The notes below the pieces were generated by a model that was given only the letters and a program-made list of their open reading frames with translations, had not been told where the DNA came from and made no database searches. A DNA stretch of 55,271 nucleotides, from positions 1 through 55,271 of the forward strand of contig NZ_QMDX01000015.1 of assembly GCF_007421925.1 (NCBI RefSeq), read 5' to 3'. A program made the position numbers and the translations under genes. The stretch comes from Haloglomus irregulare (GTDB lineage: Archaea; Halobacteriota; Halobacteria; Halobacteriales; Haloarculaceae). Shown here one piece after another: positions 6,861 through 13,762 of this stretch (position 1 is its first letter; every line of letters begins with the position of its first letter).

Positions 6861-7691
6861 TCAGGACTCCGTCGGCTCCAGCGTGGCTGGCTCGACGTTG
6901 ATTCGGAGGCGATACGTACTGTCGGTCGATCCGGTGTCGGGCCGCGTGGGGTCCAACAGGGAGTACCCACTCGTGAACGACGCAACGAGTTCCTTGCGGG
7001 CGGGGAGGTCGATGCCGAGCTGGTCGGCGAGGTAGACGATCCGCTTGGTCGCCGCCCCGTTGTCGAGGCGTTCGAGGTACTCGCCGACCGTGTCCCAGTC
7101 GCACCCCCGTTCGTCGGCGGTGCGCATCGCGGTCGCAAGTTTCCGAAGACCACCACAGAACTCGGGGTGGTCCGCACAGTCGACCAGCGTCTTCTCCAGG
7201 TCGCTGACCTGAACGGTCGTACCCTCGATGGATGTCGGCTCAACGCCGAAGAACTTCCGCTCGGTGACGGTCGTGACGCGGTACGGGACACCGTGGATCT
7301 CTCGGCTTTGCGCTCGGGTCGGCGTGACGACGTACACCGTCCGGGGAACCTGTTCGGTCAGCCCGTGGTGGCTGAGGGCGCTGTAGTAGCCGATGTACAT
7401 CGGCTCGGCGACGTGGGCGGCGATGAGGTACTCGTGGGTGGTGTACACGGCTTCCTCGCCGGCTGTGAGTGGAATAATGAGATACGTGCCGGGGAAGAGC
7501 CGGTCGAGCCAGCCCTTCTCGGTGAGCCGGGAGGCGATCTCGCGGGCGGTGTTTGGGGGGACCTCCAGCGTCGTCTCGATGTCGTCGACGGAGATGATCT
7601 GGTGACCCGCGCCAGCGAGTCGTGCAAGGAGTCGACTTTCTCGAGTCGAGAGCCCCTGGCGTATATTTTGCGTTTGTTCTATGACACCCAT
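6861..7691 (-). CDS. AbiEi-type antitoxin / transcriptional regulator, 276 aa
   Basis: Type IV antitoxin AbiEi represses the abiE operon and counteracts the AbiEii nucleotidyltransferase. Here there is an N-terminal winged helix (LLARLAGAGHQIISVDDIET ... NTAREIASRLTEKGWLDRL), then the COG5340-like domain with YIGYYSALSHHGLTEQ and VSDLEKTLVDCADHPE. The start at 7691 is chosen because a TATA-like TTTATACT lies 20-27 bases upstream. The next gene is only a toxin stub, so this is an orphan antitoxin that may act purely as a DNA-binding protein. Confidence 0.8.
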   Translation of the reverse strand: MGVIEQTQNIRQGLSTRESRLLARLAGAGHQIISVDDIETTLEVPPNTAREIASRLTEKGWLDRLFPGTYLIIPLTAGEEAVYTTHEYLIAAHVAEPMYIGYYSALSHHGLTEQVPRTVYVVTPTRAQSREIHGVPYRVTTVTERKFFGVEPTSIEGTTVQVSDLEKTLVDCADHPEFCGGLRKLATAMRTADERGCDWDTVGEYLERLDNGAATKRIVYLADQLGIDLPARKELVASFTSGYSLLDPTRPDTGSTDSTYRLRINVEPATLEPTES

Positions 7692-7710
7692 ACCTGCGTT
7701 TCTTACATAG

Positions 7711-7718
7711 AGTATAAA
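7711..7718 (-). promoter_or_regulatory. TATA box of the AbiE operon
   Basis: Minus-strand TTTATACT lies 20-27 bases upstream of the chosen ATG at 7691, consistent with a leaderless transcript. Confidence 0.5.
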
Positions 7719-7769
7719 CATGGGCCTGCTTTAACCTTGCGACTGCCGCGGACGGCGGAGACGAGAAGA

Positions 7770-7812
7770 CTTAACCAACAAAATCGGGGTATAGAACCGT
7801 GCGTTGGTTAAG
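7770..7812. repeat. 10-bp inverted repeat with 23-base spacer (copy A)
   Basis: CTTAACCAAC (7770-7779) and GTTGGTTAAG (7803-7812) are perfect complements around a 23-base spacer. A second copy at 12619-12660 has the same arms, the same spacer length and a related right half (GGTAT ... CCGTG before the arm). This copy ends 3 bases from the ArdC stop codon. It may be a recombination or cassette boundary site, an operator, or a hairpin terminator with an unusually large loop. Confidence 0.6.
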
Positions 7813-8381
7813 AATTTAAGCGCTGTCTTCGACTACGTCGATGAGCTCTTCTGCTGTGGAACTGATCCGGTCGAGACGGTCGCGAACGACCTCGGGATCG
7901 TCCGACTCCCACGCAGCGAGGTAGAACGCCGACCCACTGGTGTTCAACCCACAGTAGCGCCCGACGACGTATGCGACGGCTTCGGCCTCGACTTCGCGTT
8001 TCGCCCGCTCGGTGTCGTCGTCGACGTCGAAGTGGAGCAGGGCGTGTGCGAACTCGTGAATCAGCGTCCGGGCGAGATCGGCATCGTTCTCCCGGTCGCG
8101 AACCTCGACGAGCGGCTGGATGTCGACGAGGCTCAGCTGCTCACAGATGCCTTTCGCCTCGCCGTGGGTCCACTCCGCTTCCGGAACGATCCGCACCGTC
8201 ACGCCAAGCTCGTCGGCGGCACCGGTCAGCCGAGCAACGAGGTCGCCGGCGTCCCCGGTCGCTTCCGTGTCGAGGTCGGGAAGTGGTTCCCCTTCGGTCT
8301 GGGAGACGTCGAACACCGGTGCCGGCTTGAATCCGACGAGGCCCTCGGACCACTCTTCAGGCGACGTCTCGTCGTACTCAC

Positions 8382-9820
8382 AGCGGTAACAGCGCGGAAG
8401 CCCACCGGCGTTTAGCCGTGGGAGGAAGCGCGTACGCTCCGCGAAGCAACCCACCGATGACAGCATTGCCGACTCCCGAATGCTATATAAAAACATTAAT
8501 AAAGTGTAGTCCTTGTAGTGACATACATGGCGTGGGAGGTAACTCGAACGGTACGGGTTCGCCTCGACGTGCCCGACGACCGCAAGAGTGACCTCCACGC
8601 CACTAACAAGAAATTTCAGTACTGTGCCAACCGCACCGCAGAGTGGGCGTGGCGCTACCCAGACGAAGACTGTGTGACCAGCAAGAGCGAAGCTGAAAAC
8701 GCCATTTACGACGACCTTCGGGAAGAAACAGACTACTTGCACGCCAATCTCGTGCAGAAAGCTATCAAACGCGCCACCGACGACATCGACAACTGCGTAG
8801 ACAGACTGGCTGACGGCGAGACCACAAGCAAACCCCACTACGATACGTTCAGCATCGTCTACGACAAACGCGCCGCCACCTACTACCGCGACAAGGTGAG
8901 TCTCGCTACCGTCAACGGCAGAGTCGAGTGCGAGTACGACCTGCCCGACAACCCCGAAGGCACTCCACACGGCGAGTACCTGCTGAACGAGGATTACTCG
9001 TTTGCGACCAGTACCGTCCACTACGATAGCGACGCCGACGAATTCTACCTGCACGCAGCGATGGAACGGGAACTCGACGGTGCCAGTCCTGAGAAAGCCG
9101 AGGATTCGAGAGTCCTTGGCGTGGACTGTAACGTTGACGACCACATCGCCGTGACTTCAACGGGCAGGTTCGTCGGCAACGCCGACTACCTCAACCACCA
9201 CCGCCGCGAGTTCGAAAAGCGGCGTGCCAGCCTCCAACAGACGGGCACGCGAAGCGCTCACCTGACCTATCAGCGCATCGGTGACAGGTTCGGCCGCTGG
9301 AGCGAGGACTACCTGCATCGGTGTTCGAAAGACCTCGTTGCAGAGGCCGAACGCCACGGCTGTACGCACATTGCCTTCGAGGATTTAGAGCAGATTCGAG
9401 AGCGCATCAGCGATGGCAAGAAGTTCCAGCAGTGGGCATTCCGCGAACTGCAAGCACAAGTCGCGTACAAAGCTGACGAATGCGGCATCGTGGTCGAAAC
9501 AGTCGACCCGTCCTACACCAGCCAACAATGCTCGAAATGTGGCTGTACGCTCGAAGAAAACCGCGACGGGCAACACTTCGCCTGCTTGGACTGTTCTTAT
9601 ACTGCGAACGCAGATTACAACGCAGCGAAGAACGTGGCCCGAAAACTGGCGGTGCAACTCCAGCGGGGGCAGAAGTCCCCCGCTGGAGGGGCGTTCTGTC
9701 AGTACGCCCTGAAGTCGGGGGTGATGACCGTGAACGCGACTGGCGTGGCGTCCGACACTCCTGTGTCGGCAGAACGGGAGTCCACCGACAAGCCAACGGC
9801 TTCAGCCGTTGGTAGCTGAC
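8382..9820 (+). mobile_element. TnpB-only IS605-group element inserted in ardC
   Basis: Ends were set by restoring the ardC frame. The left flank ends in TCAC. The left-end hairpin is at about 8401-8425 (CCCACCGGC ... GCCGTGGG) and the right-end hairpin at 9791-9812 (GCCAACGGC/GCCGTTGG), followed by TAGCTGAC. There is no target duplication, as expected for this transposition mechanism. It carries only tnpB, so mobility needs TnpA in trans; one is present at 46367. Confidence 0.8.
8527..9819 (+). CDS. tnpB: TnpB RNA-guided nuclease, 430 aa
   Basis: Full-length TnpB: N-terminal domain MAWEVTRTVRVRLD, RuvC-I LGVDCNVDDHIA, RuvC-II AFEDLEQIRER, zinc ribbon CSKCG ... CLDCS and Ruv[14 protein letters not shown]. 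All catalytic acids are present. A TATA-like CTATATAAAA at 8483-8492 precedes it; ATG 8527 is preferred to an in-frame GTG at 8518. The 3' end runs into the right-end hairpin. It is closest to the fragment at 6097-6790 and the copy at 53870-55087 (shared ADYNAAKN or ADYVAAKN motif and FEDL/FENL type). Confidence 0.92.
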   Translation: MAWEVTRTVRVRLDVPDDRKSDLHATNKKFQYCANRTAEWAWRYPDEDCVTSKSEAENAIYDDLREETDYLHANLVQKAIKRATDDIDNCVDRLADGETTSKPHYDTFSIVYDKRAATYYRDKVSLATVNGRVECEYDLPDNPEGTPHGEYLLNEDYSFATSTVHYDSDADEFYLHAAMERELDGASPEKAEDSRVLGVDCNVDDHIAVTSTGRFVGNADYLNHHRREFEKRRASLQQTGTRSAHLTYQRIGDRFGRWSEDYLHRCSKDLVAEAERHGCTHIAFEDLEQIRERISDGKKFQQWAFRELQAQVAYKADECGIVVETVDPSYTSQQCSKCGCTLEENRDGQHFACLDCSYTANADYNAAKNVARKLAVQLQRGQKSPAGGAFCQYALKSGVMTVNATGVASDTPVSAERESTDKPTASAVGS

Positions 9821-10237
9821 AGTCGCTGTCCTCGTGGTAGCTCGGCGAGTTCTCGCACTCCGGACACTGTGTGGTGATGATCGGGGCCCAGATCCAGATG
9901 GCCGACTCCCCCTCCTTTATGTGCCGGTCGAACTCCTCCTGCCACGTCCGGTAGCCCGCAACCCGGCTCGCCTCGGGACACTGCCGCTTGATGAGGAGCG
10001 TGTTTCGATACGAGTAGTCGTGGAAACGACTCTGGACATCGAGCCACTCTTGGAACTCTTCGCTGGCCTGCGCGTCGTCGACGCCGGCGACGAGGTCGTC
10101 GATCCACTGTTCGATGGTACTGTTCATCTCGTCTGATCGCGTGTCGGTCTGGTCGAAGGAGACCGACGAGTCTCTGGTCGTAGACATCGTGATCACCGAA
10201 TCGAGTTCACGGCGACTGCGTCTGTTCAGACCGCGCC

Positions 10238-10262
10238 GCACCCCTCAGGGGCGTACAAAAAA
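10238..10262 (-). repeat. T-tract plus GC hairpin in front of ardC
   Basis: Minus strand: TTTTTT, then GCCCCTGAGGGGTGC, a perfect short stem, about 50 bases before the ardC ATG and just after the stop of the next gene upstream. The same arrangement recurs in front of other genes of this block (10658-10684, 13676-13699). The T-run could terminate the previous transcript, and the stem would lie in the leader of the next. Confidence 0.5.
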
Positions 10263-10275
10263 CCGAGTCTGTCGG

Positions 10276-10623
10276 TTAGCGGAGTTCGTGGCGTTCGTCA
10301 GCGAAACCGACCGTAACGAGGTACTCGAGGAACTCGTCGAACCGATCCACGTTGCTGGGCGCGTCGGTCGCGAGGTGACGGGTCCACTCGATGGCCCACT
10401 GGAAGGCAGGATCCGTGCCGCCCTTACCGTGGATGTACCACCATCGGGCCGCTTTCAGGACGACCAGCGGATTCGTCGGCGGCTGCTCACCGGCGAGCCC
10501 ACGGGTGATGGATTCGATTTCGTCAGGGACGTCGGCGGGATCGACCTCCGCTGATTGCGTGTTGGCGATATCGACTGGAATGTCGTCGATCGAGACATCT
10601 CTCGAAGACTGTTGTTGACTCAC
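10276..10623 (-). CDS. Hypothetical haloarchaeal plasmid-block protein, 115 aa
   Basis: The start is taken as GTG 10623 (MSQQQSSRDV); an in-frame GTG at 10632 is the alternative. An acidic N-terminus is followed by a helical region with NPLVVLKAARWWYIHGKGGT and TRHLATDAPSNVDRFDEFLE. I recognise it only as a protein of the ArdC/DUF6610 neighbourhood seen on haloarchaeal plasmids. It has no catalytic motif. T-tract hairpins lie on both sides, suggesting its own transcript. Confidence 0.65.
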   Translation of the reverse strand: MSQQQSSRDVSIDDIPVDIANTQSAEVDPADVPDEIESITRGLAGEQPPTNPLVVLKAARWWYIHGKGGTDPAFQWAIEWTRHLATDAPSNVDRFDEFLEYLVTVGFADERHELR

Positions 10624-10657
10624 GGGAATCACCTGACTGCGAGGACTTCTACTGAAG

Positions 10658-10684
10658 CCCTCACCCTCTCAGGGGGGCGAAAAA
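10658..10684 (-). repeat. T-tract plus GC hairpin, second copy
   Basis: Minus strand: TTTTT, then a CCCCCCTGAGAGGG stem, about 35 bases before the GTG at 10623. Same design as 10238-10262 but with changed stem bases, which suggests the structure rather than the sequence is kept. Confidence 0.5.
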
Positions 10685-10709
10685 CAACCCACAATCGGTA
10701 CGTGGTGTC

Positions 10710-11474
10710 TCAGCGGCCGATGGTGCCCTGGCGCGTAATCGGCGCGTCGGGCTTGATGCTGAACGCGACGATGGTGGCGTCCTCGGTTGCAGTGACGGCC
10801 ACGTCGTCGTCGCCGGTCACGAGTGCGCTCTCGGTGAACCCGATGGAGTTCTCGCCGACCTCGACGGCCCCGTCGAAGACGTACAGGTAGGTGTGCCCCC
10901 CCGGCCGTGAAGGGAGCGTGGTCGTGGTACCGGCGGCGAGTCGGCAGTCGTAGAAGTCGACGTCATTCCGAACGGACAGCGGGGCGTCGGTGCCCTCAGG
11001 ACCGAACAGGTGCCGCCACTCGCCGGCGATCGGGTCGGCGATCGGCTCGTGCTGGATGCCCGGTTCGAGGTCGAGGCTGTGCGGGCGCACGAAGATCTGG
11101 AGCATCCGCAGCGGCGGATCGTCCGCGAGGGTCTCCTCGGAATGCCAGAAGCCGCTGCCGGCGTTCATCACCATCAGATGGTCGGAATCGGTGACAAGTT
11201 CGTTGCCCTGGCGGTCGTCGTGGCGCATCACGCCTTCGGGCACCCACGAGATGATCTCCTCGTTTCGGTGCTGGTGCATTCGGATCAGGGTTCCGGGGTC
11301 CATGAACGACTCCACGACGGTGGCCAGCGGGCCGTAGCCGTGATCGTCGTGGTCGGGGACGGCGCGACCGGGGAAATTGAAGTGGATACGGAACTTGCCC
11401 TGGTTCTGCGAAATGTCCGTTCGCGGCGCCGTGTAGATGCGAGATCGGGTCTGTCCGGAAGGTGACTCGTCCAT
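10710..11474 (-). CDS. Pirin-family protein, 254 aa
   Basis: Pirins are bicupin metal-binding proteins, some with quercetin 2,3-dioxygenase activity and others with regulatory roles. The N-terminal cupin shows the metal ligands in MHQHRNEEIISWVPEG, followed by GSGFWHSE, and the C-terminal cupin covers residues ~150-250. ATG 11474 is chosen; a TTG 27 bases upstream is possible. A metabolic gene inside a run of plasmid-type genes is out of place. It lies between two copies of the CTTAACCAAC inverted repeat. Confidence 0.8.
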   Translation of the reverse strand: MDESPSGQTRSRIYTAPRTDISQNQGKFRIHFNFPGRAVPDHDDHGYGPLATVVESFMDPGTLIRMHQHRNEEIISWVPEGVMRHDDRQGNELVTDSDHLMVMNAGSGFWHSEETLADDPPLRMLQIFVRPHSLDLEPGIQHEPIADPIAGEWRHLFGPEGTDAPLSVRNDVDFYDCRLAAGTTTTLPSRPGGHTYLYVFDGAVEVGENSIGFTESALVTGDDDVAVTATEDATIVAFSIKPDAPITRQGTIGR

Positions 11475-11555
11475 TGCCCTGTGTAGTCGCTCACCCGCCA
11501 AATGGGTTCTGCGCTCCGACTCCTGTCTTCACGCTGAGTAGATGGGTCGCGTCCC

Positions 11556-12557
11556 TCATGCCGGCGGCAAGTAGACACTCTGTTCGCCGGCGATCTCCTC
11601 GAGATTGTTCCGGAAACGGTGGCTGAAGTAGCACTCGTAGCTGCAGTATCCACAGATTACACCGGTATCGTATTCGGCGACGTACGGGCCGCGGCGAGTT
11701 CGCCAGACGTTCGTCCCGCACTCGGTACAGGCGGCGTCCTCGAGATCAGCAGGACTCGGCCCCTCATACTCGACGTTGAGCCCTTCGTCTGGGGGTGTCG
11801 TTTCGGGCCAGACACCGTGGGCTTCCCAGAACTCGCGGATGCGGGCGAGACTGTGGCGCACGGTCTTCCGGACGGTAACGTGGTCGGCGTCGCGACCGCT
11901 GTCGTCCCAGCCGTCGGCCGTCCAGAACTCACCGAACTGTGCGCCACGATGCAGCCCGTTCCAGTCGACGCCGACGATGTCGGCTGGCGGCTCATCGGTA
12001 AGTGTCGGTCAGGTCAACTGTCGAATGGCGTCGAGCTGCTTGGGCGGACTCCCGCCGAGAATGTGGACGCGCCGCCCTCTCCAATCGGCTGGGTCGGAGA
12101 ACTCGTGGGCCAGGCGGTCGGCGTATCCCCGTGAATATCCGAGGACGAGGGTCTCGGGGATCGCGTCGATCACCGCCCGCGACTTCGGAACGACGATGAG
12201 CTCGGCCTCGGGGTAGCTCGCTTGGATCTCGCGAGCAGCAGCGACGTGGGCGTCGACGTCGTCGATCTCGTCGACGTCCCCGATGACCCCGACCCCTGGT
12301 TCGTACTCGAAGAAGCGGTCGACGAATCTATCCAGATCGGGATTTCGGAAATCGTTGTCGAGCATCCCGACGGGGAGGCTGAGGTTCTGATACTGCGTTT
12401 CTTGATACCCACAGTCCTCCCGAAAGCCGGGGAGGAAGCCGAGGTCGAAAGCCTCCAGCGCGAACGGAAGTCTGTGAAGAAAGCCTACAAACTCAACCTG
12501 ACGAGCAGCGCTAATCTTACTGGCAGTGCTACTACTGTTGCTCTCGAGGATGGACAT
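11556..12557 (-). pseudogene. DUF6610 family gene with an internal TGA
   Basis: From ATG 12557 the frame reads GFLHRLPFALEAFDLGF and continues to RRVHILGGSPPKQLDAIRQL, meets TGA at 12011-12009, and then continues in the same frame (PTLTDEPPADIVGVDWNG ... YLPPA) to 11556. The full 333-residue product matches, from memory, haloarchaeal DUF6610, with a C-terminal four-Cys zinc site (CTEC ... CGYC). The TGA sits where Arg (CGA) would read sensibly, so a single C-to-T change probably broke the gene. A truncated 182-residue product remains possible. Confidence 0.75.
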
Positions 12558-12569
12558 GAATACGACCTC

Positions 12570-12602
12570 GCGGGGGCAGCACCCCGCACCCTTCGAGGGG
12601 TG
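12570..12602 (-). repeat. Hairpin in the DUF6610 leader
   Basis: Two short stems, GGGGGCAGCACCCC and CACCCTTCGAGGGGTG on the plus strand, sit 13-45 bases upstream of the DUF6610 ATG. They are another variant of the leader-hairpin theme in this block. No T-run is attached in this copy. Confidence 0.4.
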
Positions 12603-12618
12603 ACCGACAAACTCCGCA

Positions 12619-12660
12619 TTAACCAACAATAGGAACGACGGTATGCCCGTGTTGGTTAAG
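12619..12660. repeat. Inverted repeat with 23-base spacer (copy B)
   Basis: TTAACCAAC (12619-12627) and GTTGGTTAAG (12651-12660) flank a 23-base spacer. The arms and spacer length equal copy A at 7770-7812. It lies 3 bases from the stop codon of the 74-residue gene, just as copy A lies 3 bases from the ardC stop. Confidence 0.6.
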
Positions 12661-12663
12661 GAC

Positions 12664-12888
12664 TCAGTTCTCGGCGGCGTCTTGGAGTTCAGTTGCCTTG
12701 CGGTCGAGTCGCTTTAGGATCGGTGTCCGATTCTGGTGAGCGTTCTCGTAGGCGACGCACTCCCGGAGCGTCTCCATATCGTTGATCGTCGCGATACCAG
12801 CTGTGATGAGTCGCGTATTCGGGGGTTCGAGCCGTTGTTCTGGCGAAAGCTCGCTTGCGTCTGTTGTTTGACCGTTCGGATTGCTCAC
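12664..12888 (-). CDS. Hypothetical plasmid-block protein, 74 aa
   Basis: The protein is short and helical: PNTRLITAGIATINDMETLR and CVAYENAHQNRTPILKRLD. It contains no Cys pairs, membrane segment or enzymatic motif. Its composition and place between DUF6610 and DUF7389 genes support a real conserved gene of this block, but the function is unknown. The start is ATG 12888, 16 bases after a hairpin with arms CGCC/GGCG that follows a T-run (about 12904-12922). Confidence 0.65.
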   Translation of the reverse strand: MSNPNGQTTDASELSPEQRLEPPNTRLITAGIATINDMETLRECVAYENAHQNRTPILKRLDRKATELQDAAEN

Positions 12889-12936
12889 TAATGATCGCCT
12901 CCGCCACTACTGAGGCGATAAAAACAGCCCTCTCCG

Positions 12937-13215
12937 TTACCCGTCTTCTTCCTCGGGCTGGATCTGGCGAGTGTCCTCAGCGAGGTCGTGGATGTACGCT
13001 CTGAGGATTTCCATGTCCTCGCGGGCGTCTTCGAGGGTCTTGCCTTTCGCTTTCGCGACGATTTTGTCCTGATCACGGGTGCCAGTTCCGCGAGTAAGCT
13101 TCACGGTGAGGGAGACGCCGACGTCACTACGTTCGACGTACTCCGTTCGTGACGGCTGCTCACTGGATCCGGTCGGTTCGTCATTCGAACGAGATGGCTG
13201 GGTCTGTTCTGACAT
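12937..13215 (-). CDS. DUF7389-like protein, 92 aa
   Basis: A disordered polar N-terminus precedes a compact domain, VSLTVKLTRGTGTRDQDKIV, followed by ARED and an acidic helix IHDLAEDTRQIQ. It matches, from memory, haloarchaeal DUF7389, found repeatedly with DUF6166 and ArdC on plasmids. The short beta-then-helix layout would suit a nucleic-acid-binding or partner-binding fold, but this is inference. It is followed closely by the next gene of the same strand. Confidence 0.7.
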   Translation of the reverse strand: MSEQTQPSRSNDEPTGSSEQPSRTEYVERSDVGVSLTVKLTRGTGTRDQDKIVAKAKGKTLEDAREDMEILRAYIHDLAEDTRQIQPEEEDG

Positions 13216-13238
13216 GGGTTGCTCTCAGTGATTGGTGT

Positions 13239-13640
13239 TTAGATGGTCGATGCGACGGGCTTGTCAGGCGTTTGGTGAAGAACTGCGTCGATGTCACTGC
13301 TGGTGAGGCGCCAGCATCCGTTGGGACCTGTACATTCGAGCTGGCTCACGACCTCGGTTTTGAACTCTTGGTAGTGATCGAGGGCGAACGCCTCGTCGCC
13401 CGTGTAATCGAGCAGAAGGGCGAGTGCGAGTTGGGCCGGCCCGCTGCCACAATATCCCCATTCGAATCCCGAAGGACTGTGATTCGCCAGCTCAAGACTC
13501 CGCTCTGGCGTGAGTTGTTCTTGATCCGGTTGCTTCTCGACGATGGCGCGGCCTCGACGGCGGTAACCGACGTAGATGACGTCGGGATCTGCCGAAGTCC
13601 GTGACTGTACGTGTGAGCGTGGGTCGCTGATTCCACTCAT
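13239..13640 (-). CDS. DUF6166 family protein, 133 aa
   Basis: It carries the hallmark stretches VIYVGYRRRGRAIVEK, LANHSPSGFEWGYCGSGPAQ and LALALLLDYTGDEAF, which I associate with DUF6166, a conserved family of haloarchaeal plasmids and bacterial mobile elements of unknown function. It is full length and undisturbed. A T-tract/GC hairpin (13676-13699) lies about 36 bases upstream of its ATG. Confidence 0.75.
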   Translation of the reverse strand: MSGISDPRSHVQSRTSADPDVIYVGYRRRGRAIVEKQPDQEQLTPERSLELANHSPSGFEWGYCGSGPAQLALALLLDYTGDEAFALDHYQEFKTEVVSQLECTGPNGCWRLTSSDIDAVLHQTPDKPVASTI

Positions 13641-13675
13641 AGGTTGGTTCGCGGGAGGCTCGTTCGATCACCCCC

Positions 13676-13699
13676 GCACCCCTCTCGGGGGTTCAAAAA
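13676..13699 (-). repeat. T-tract plus GC hairpin, third copy
   Basis: Minus strand: TTTTTGAACCCCCGAGAGGGGT, about 36 bases before the DUF6166 ATG. The same design as in front of ardC and the 115-residue gene. The divergent nuclease gene starts 63 bases further on. Confidence 0.5.
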
Positions 13700-13762
13700 C
13701 AGGACGTAGTTGCGTTCGGCAACGTATTTGACAGTTGCAACGTACTGTCCAGGTATATCGGA

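Larger units (their letters stand above)
7816..10187 (-). pseudogene. ArdC-like antirestriction/metallopeptidase gene split by a TnpB element
   Basis: The 5' part (9821-10187, ATG at 10187) encodes the ArdC N-terminal ssDNA-binding domain (FHDYSYRNTLLIKRQ, GYRTWQEEFDRHIKEGESAI) and CPEC. The 3' part (7816-8381) encodes the ImmA/IrrE-like metallopeptidase with HEFAHALLHFD. Removing 8382-9820 leaves 367 + 566 = 933 bases, an exact 310-codon frame plus stop, with the junction reading SDCEYDE, so the insertion was clean. ArdC proteins protect incoming plasmid DNA and are plasmid backbone genes. As it stands the gene is broken, though precise excision would restore it. Confidence 0.85.

Noticed and set aside
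7816-9144. A 442-residue minus-strand frame taken as one gene
   Set aside because: Its first ~210 residues are antisense to the intact TnpB gene at 8527-9819. Only the ArdC part after the element end (below 8382) is real.
12009-12011. Selenocysteine or programmed readthrough at the TGA in DUF6610
   Set aside because: Haloarchaea are not known to use selenocysteine and no special context is visible; a CGA to TGA mutation is simpler.
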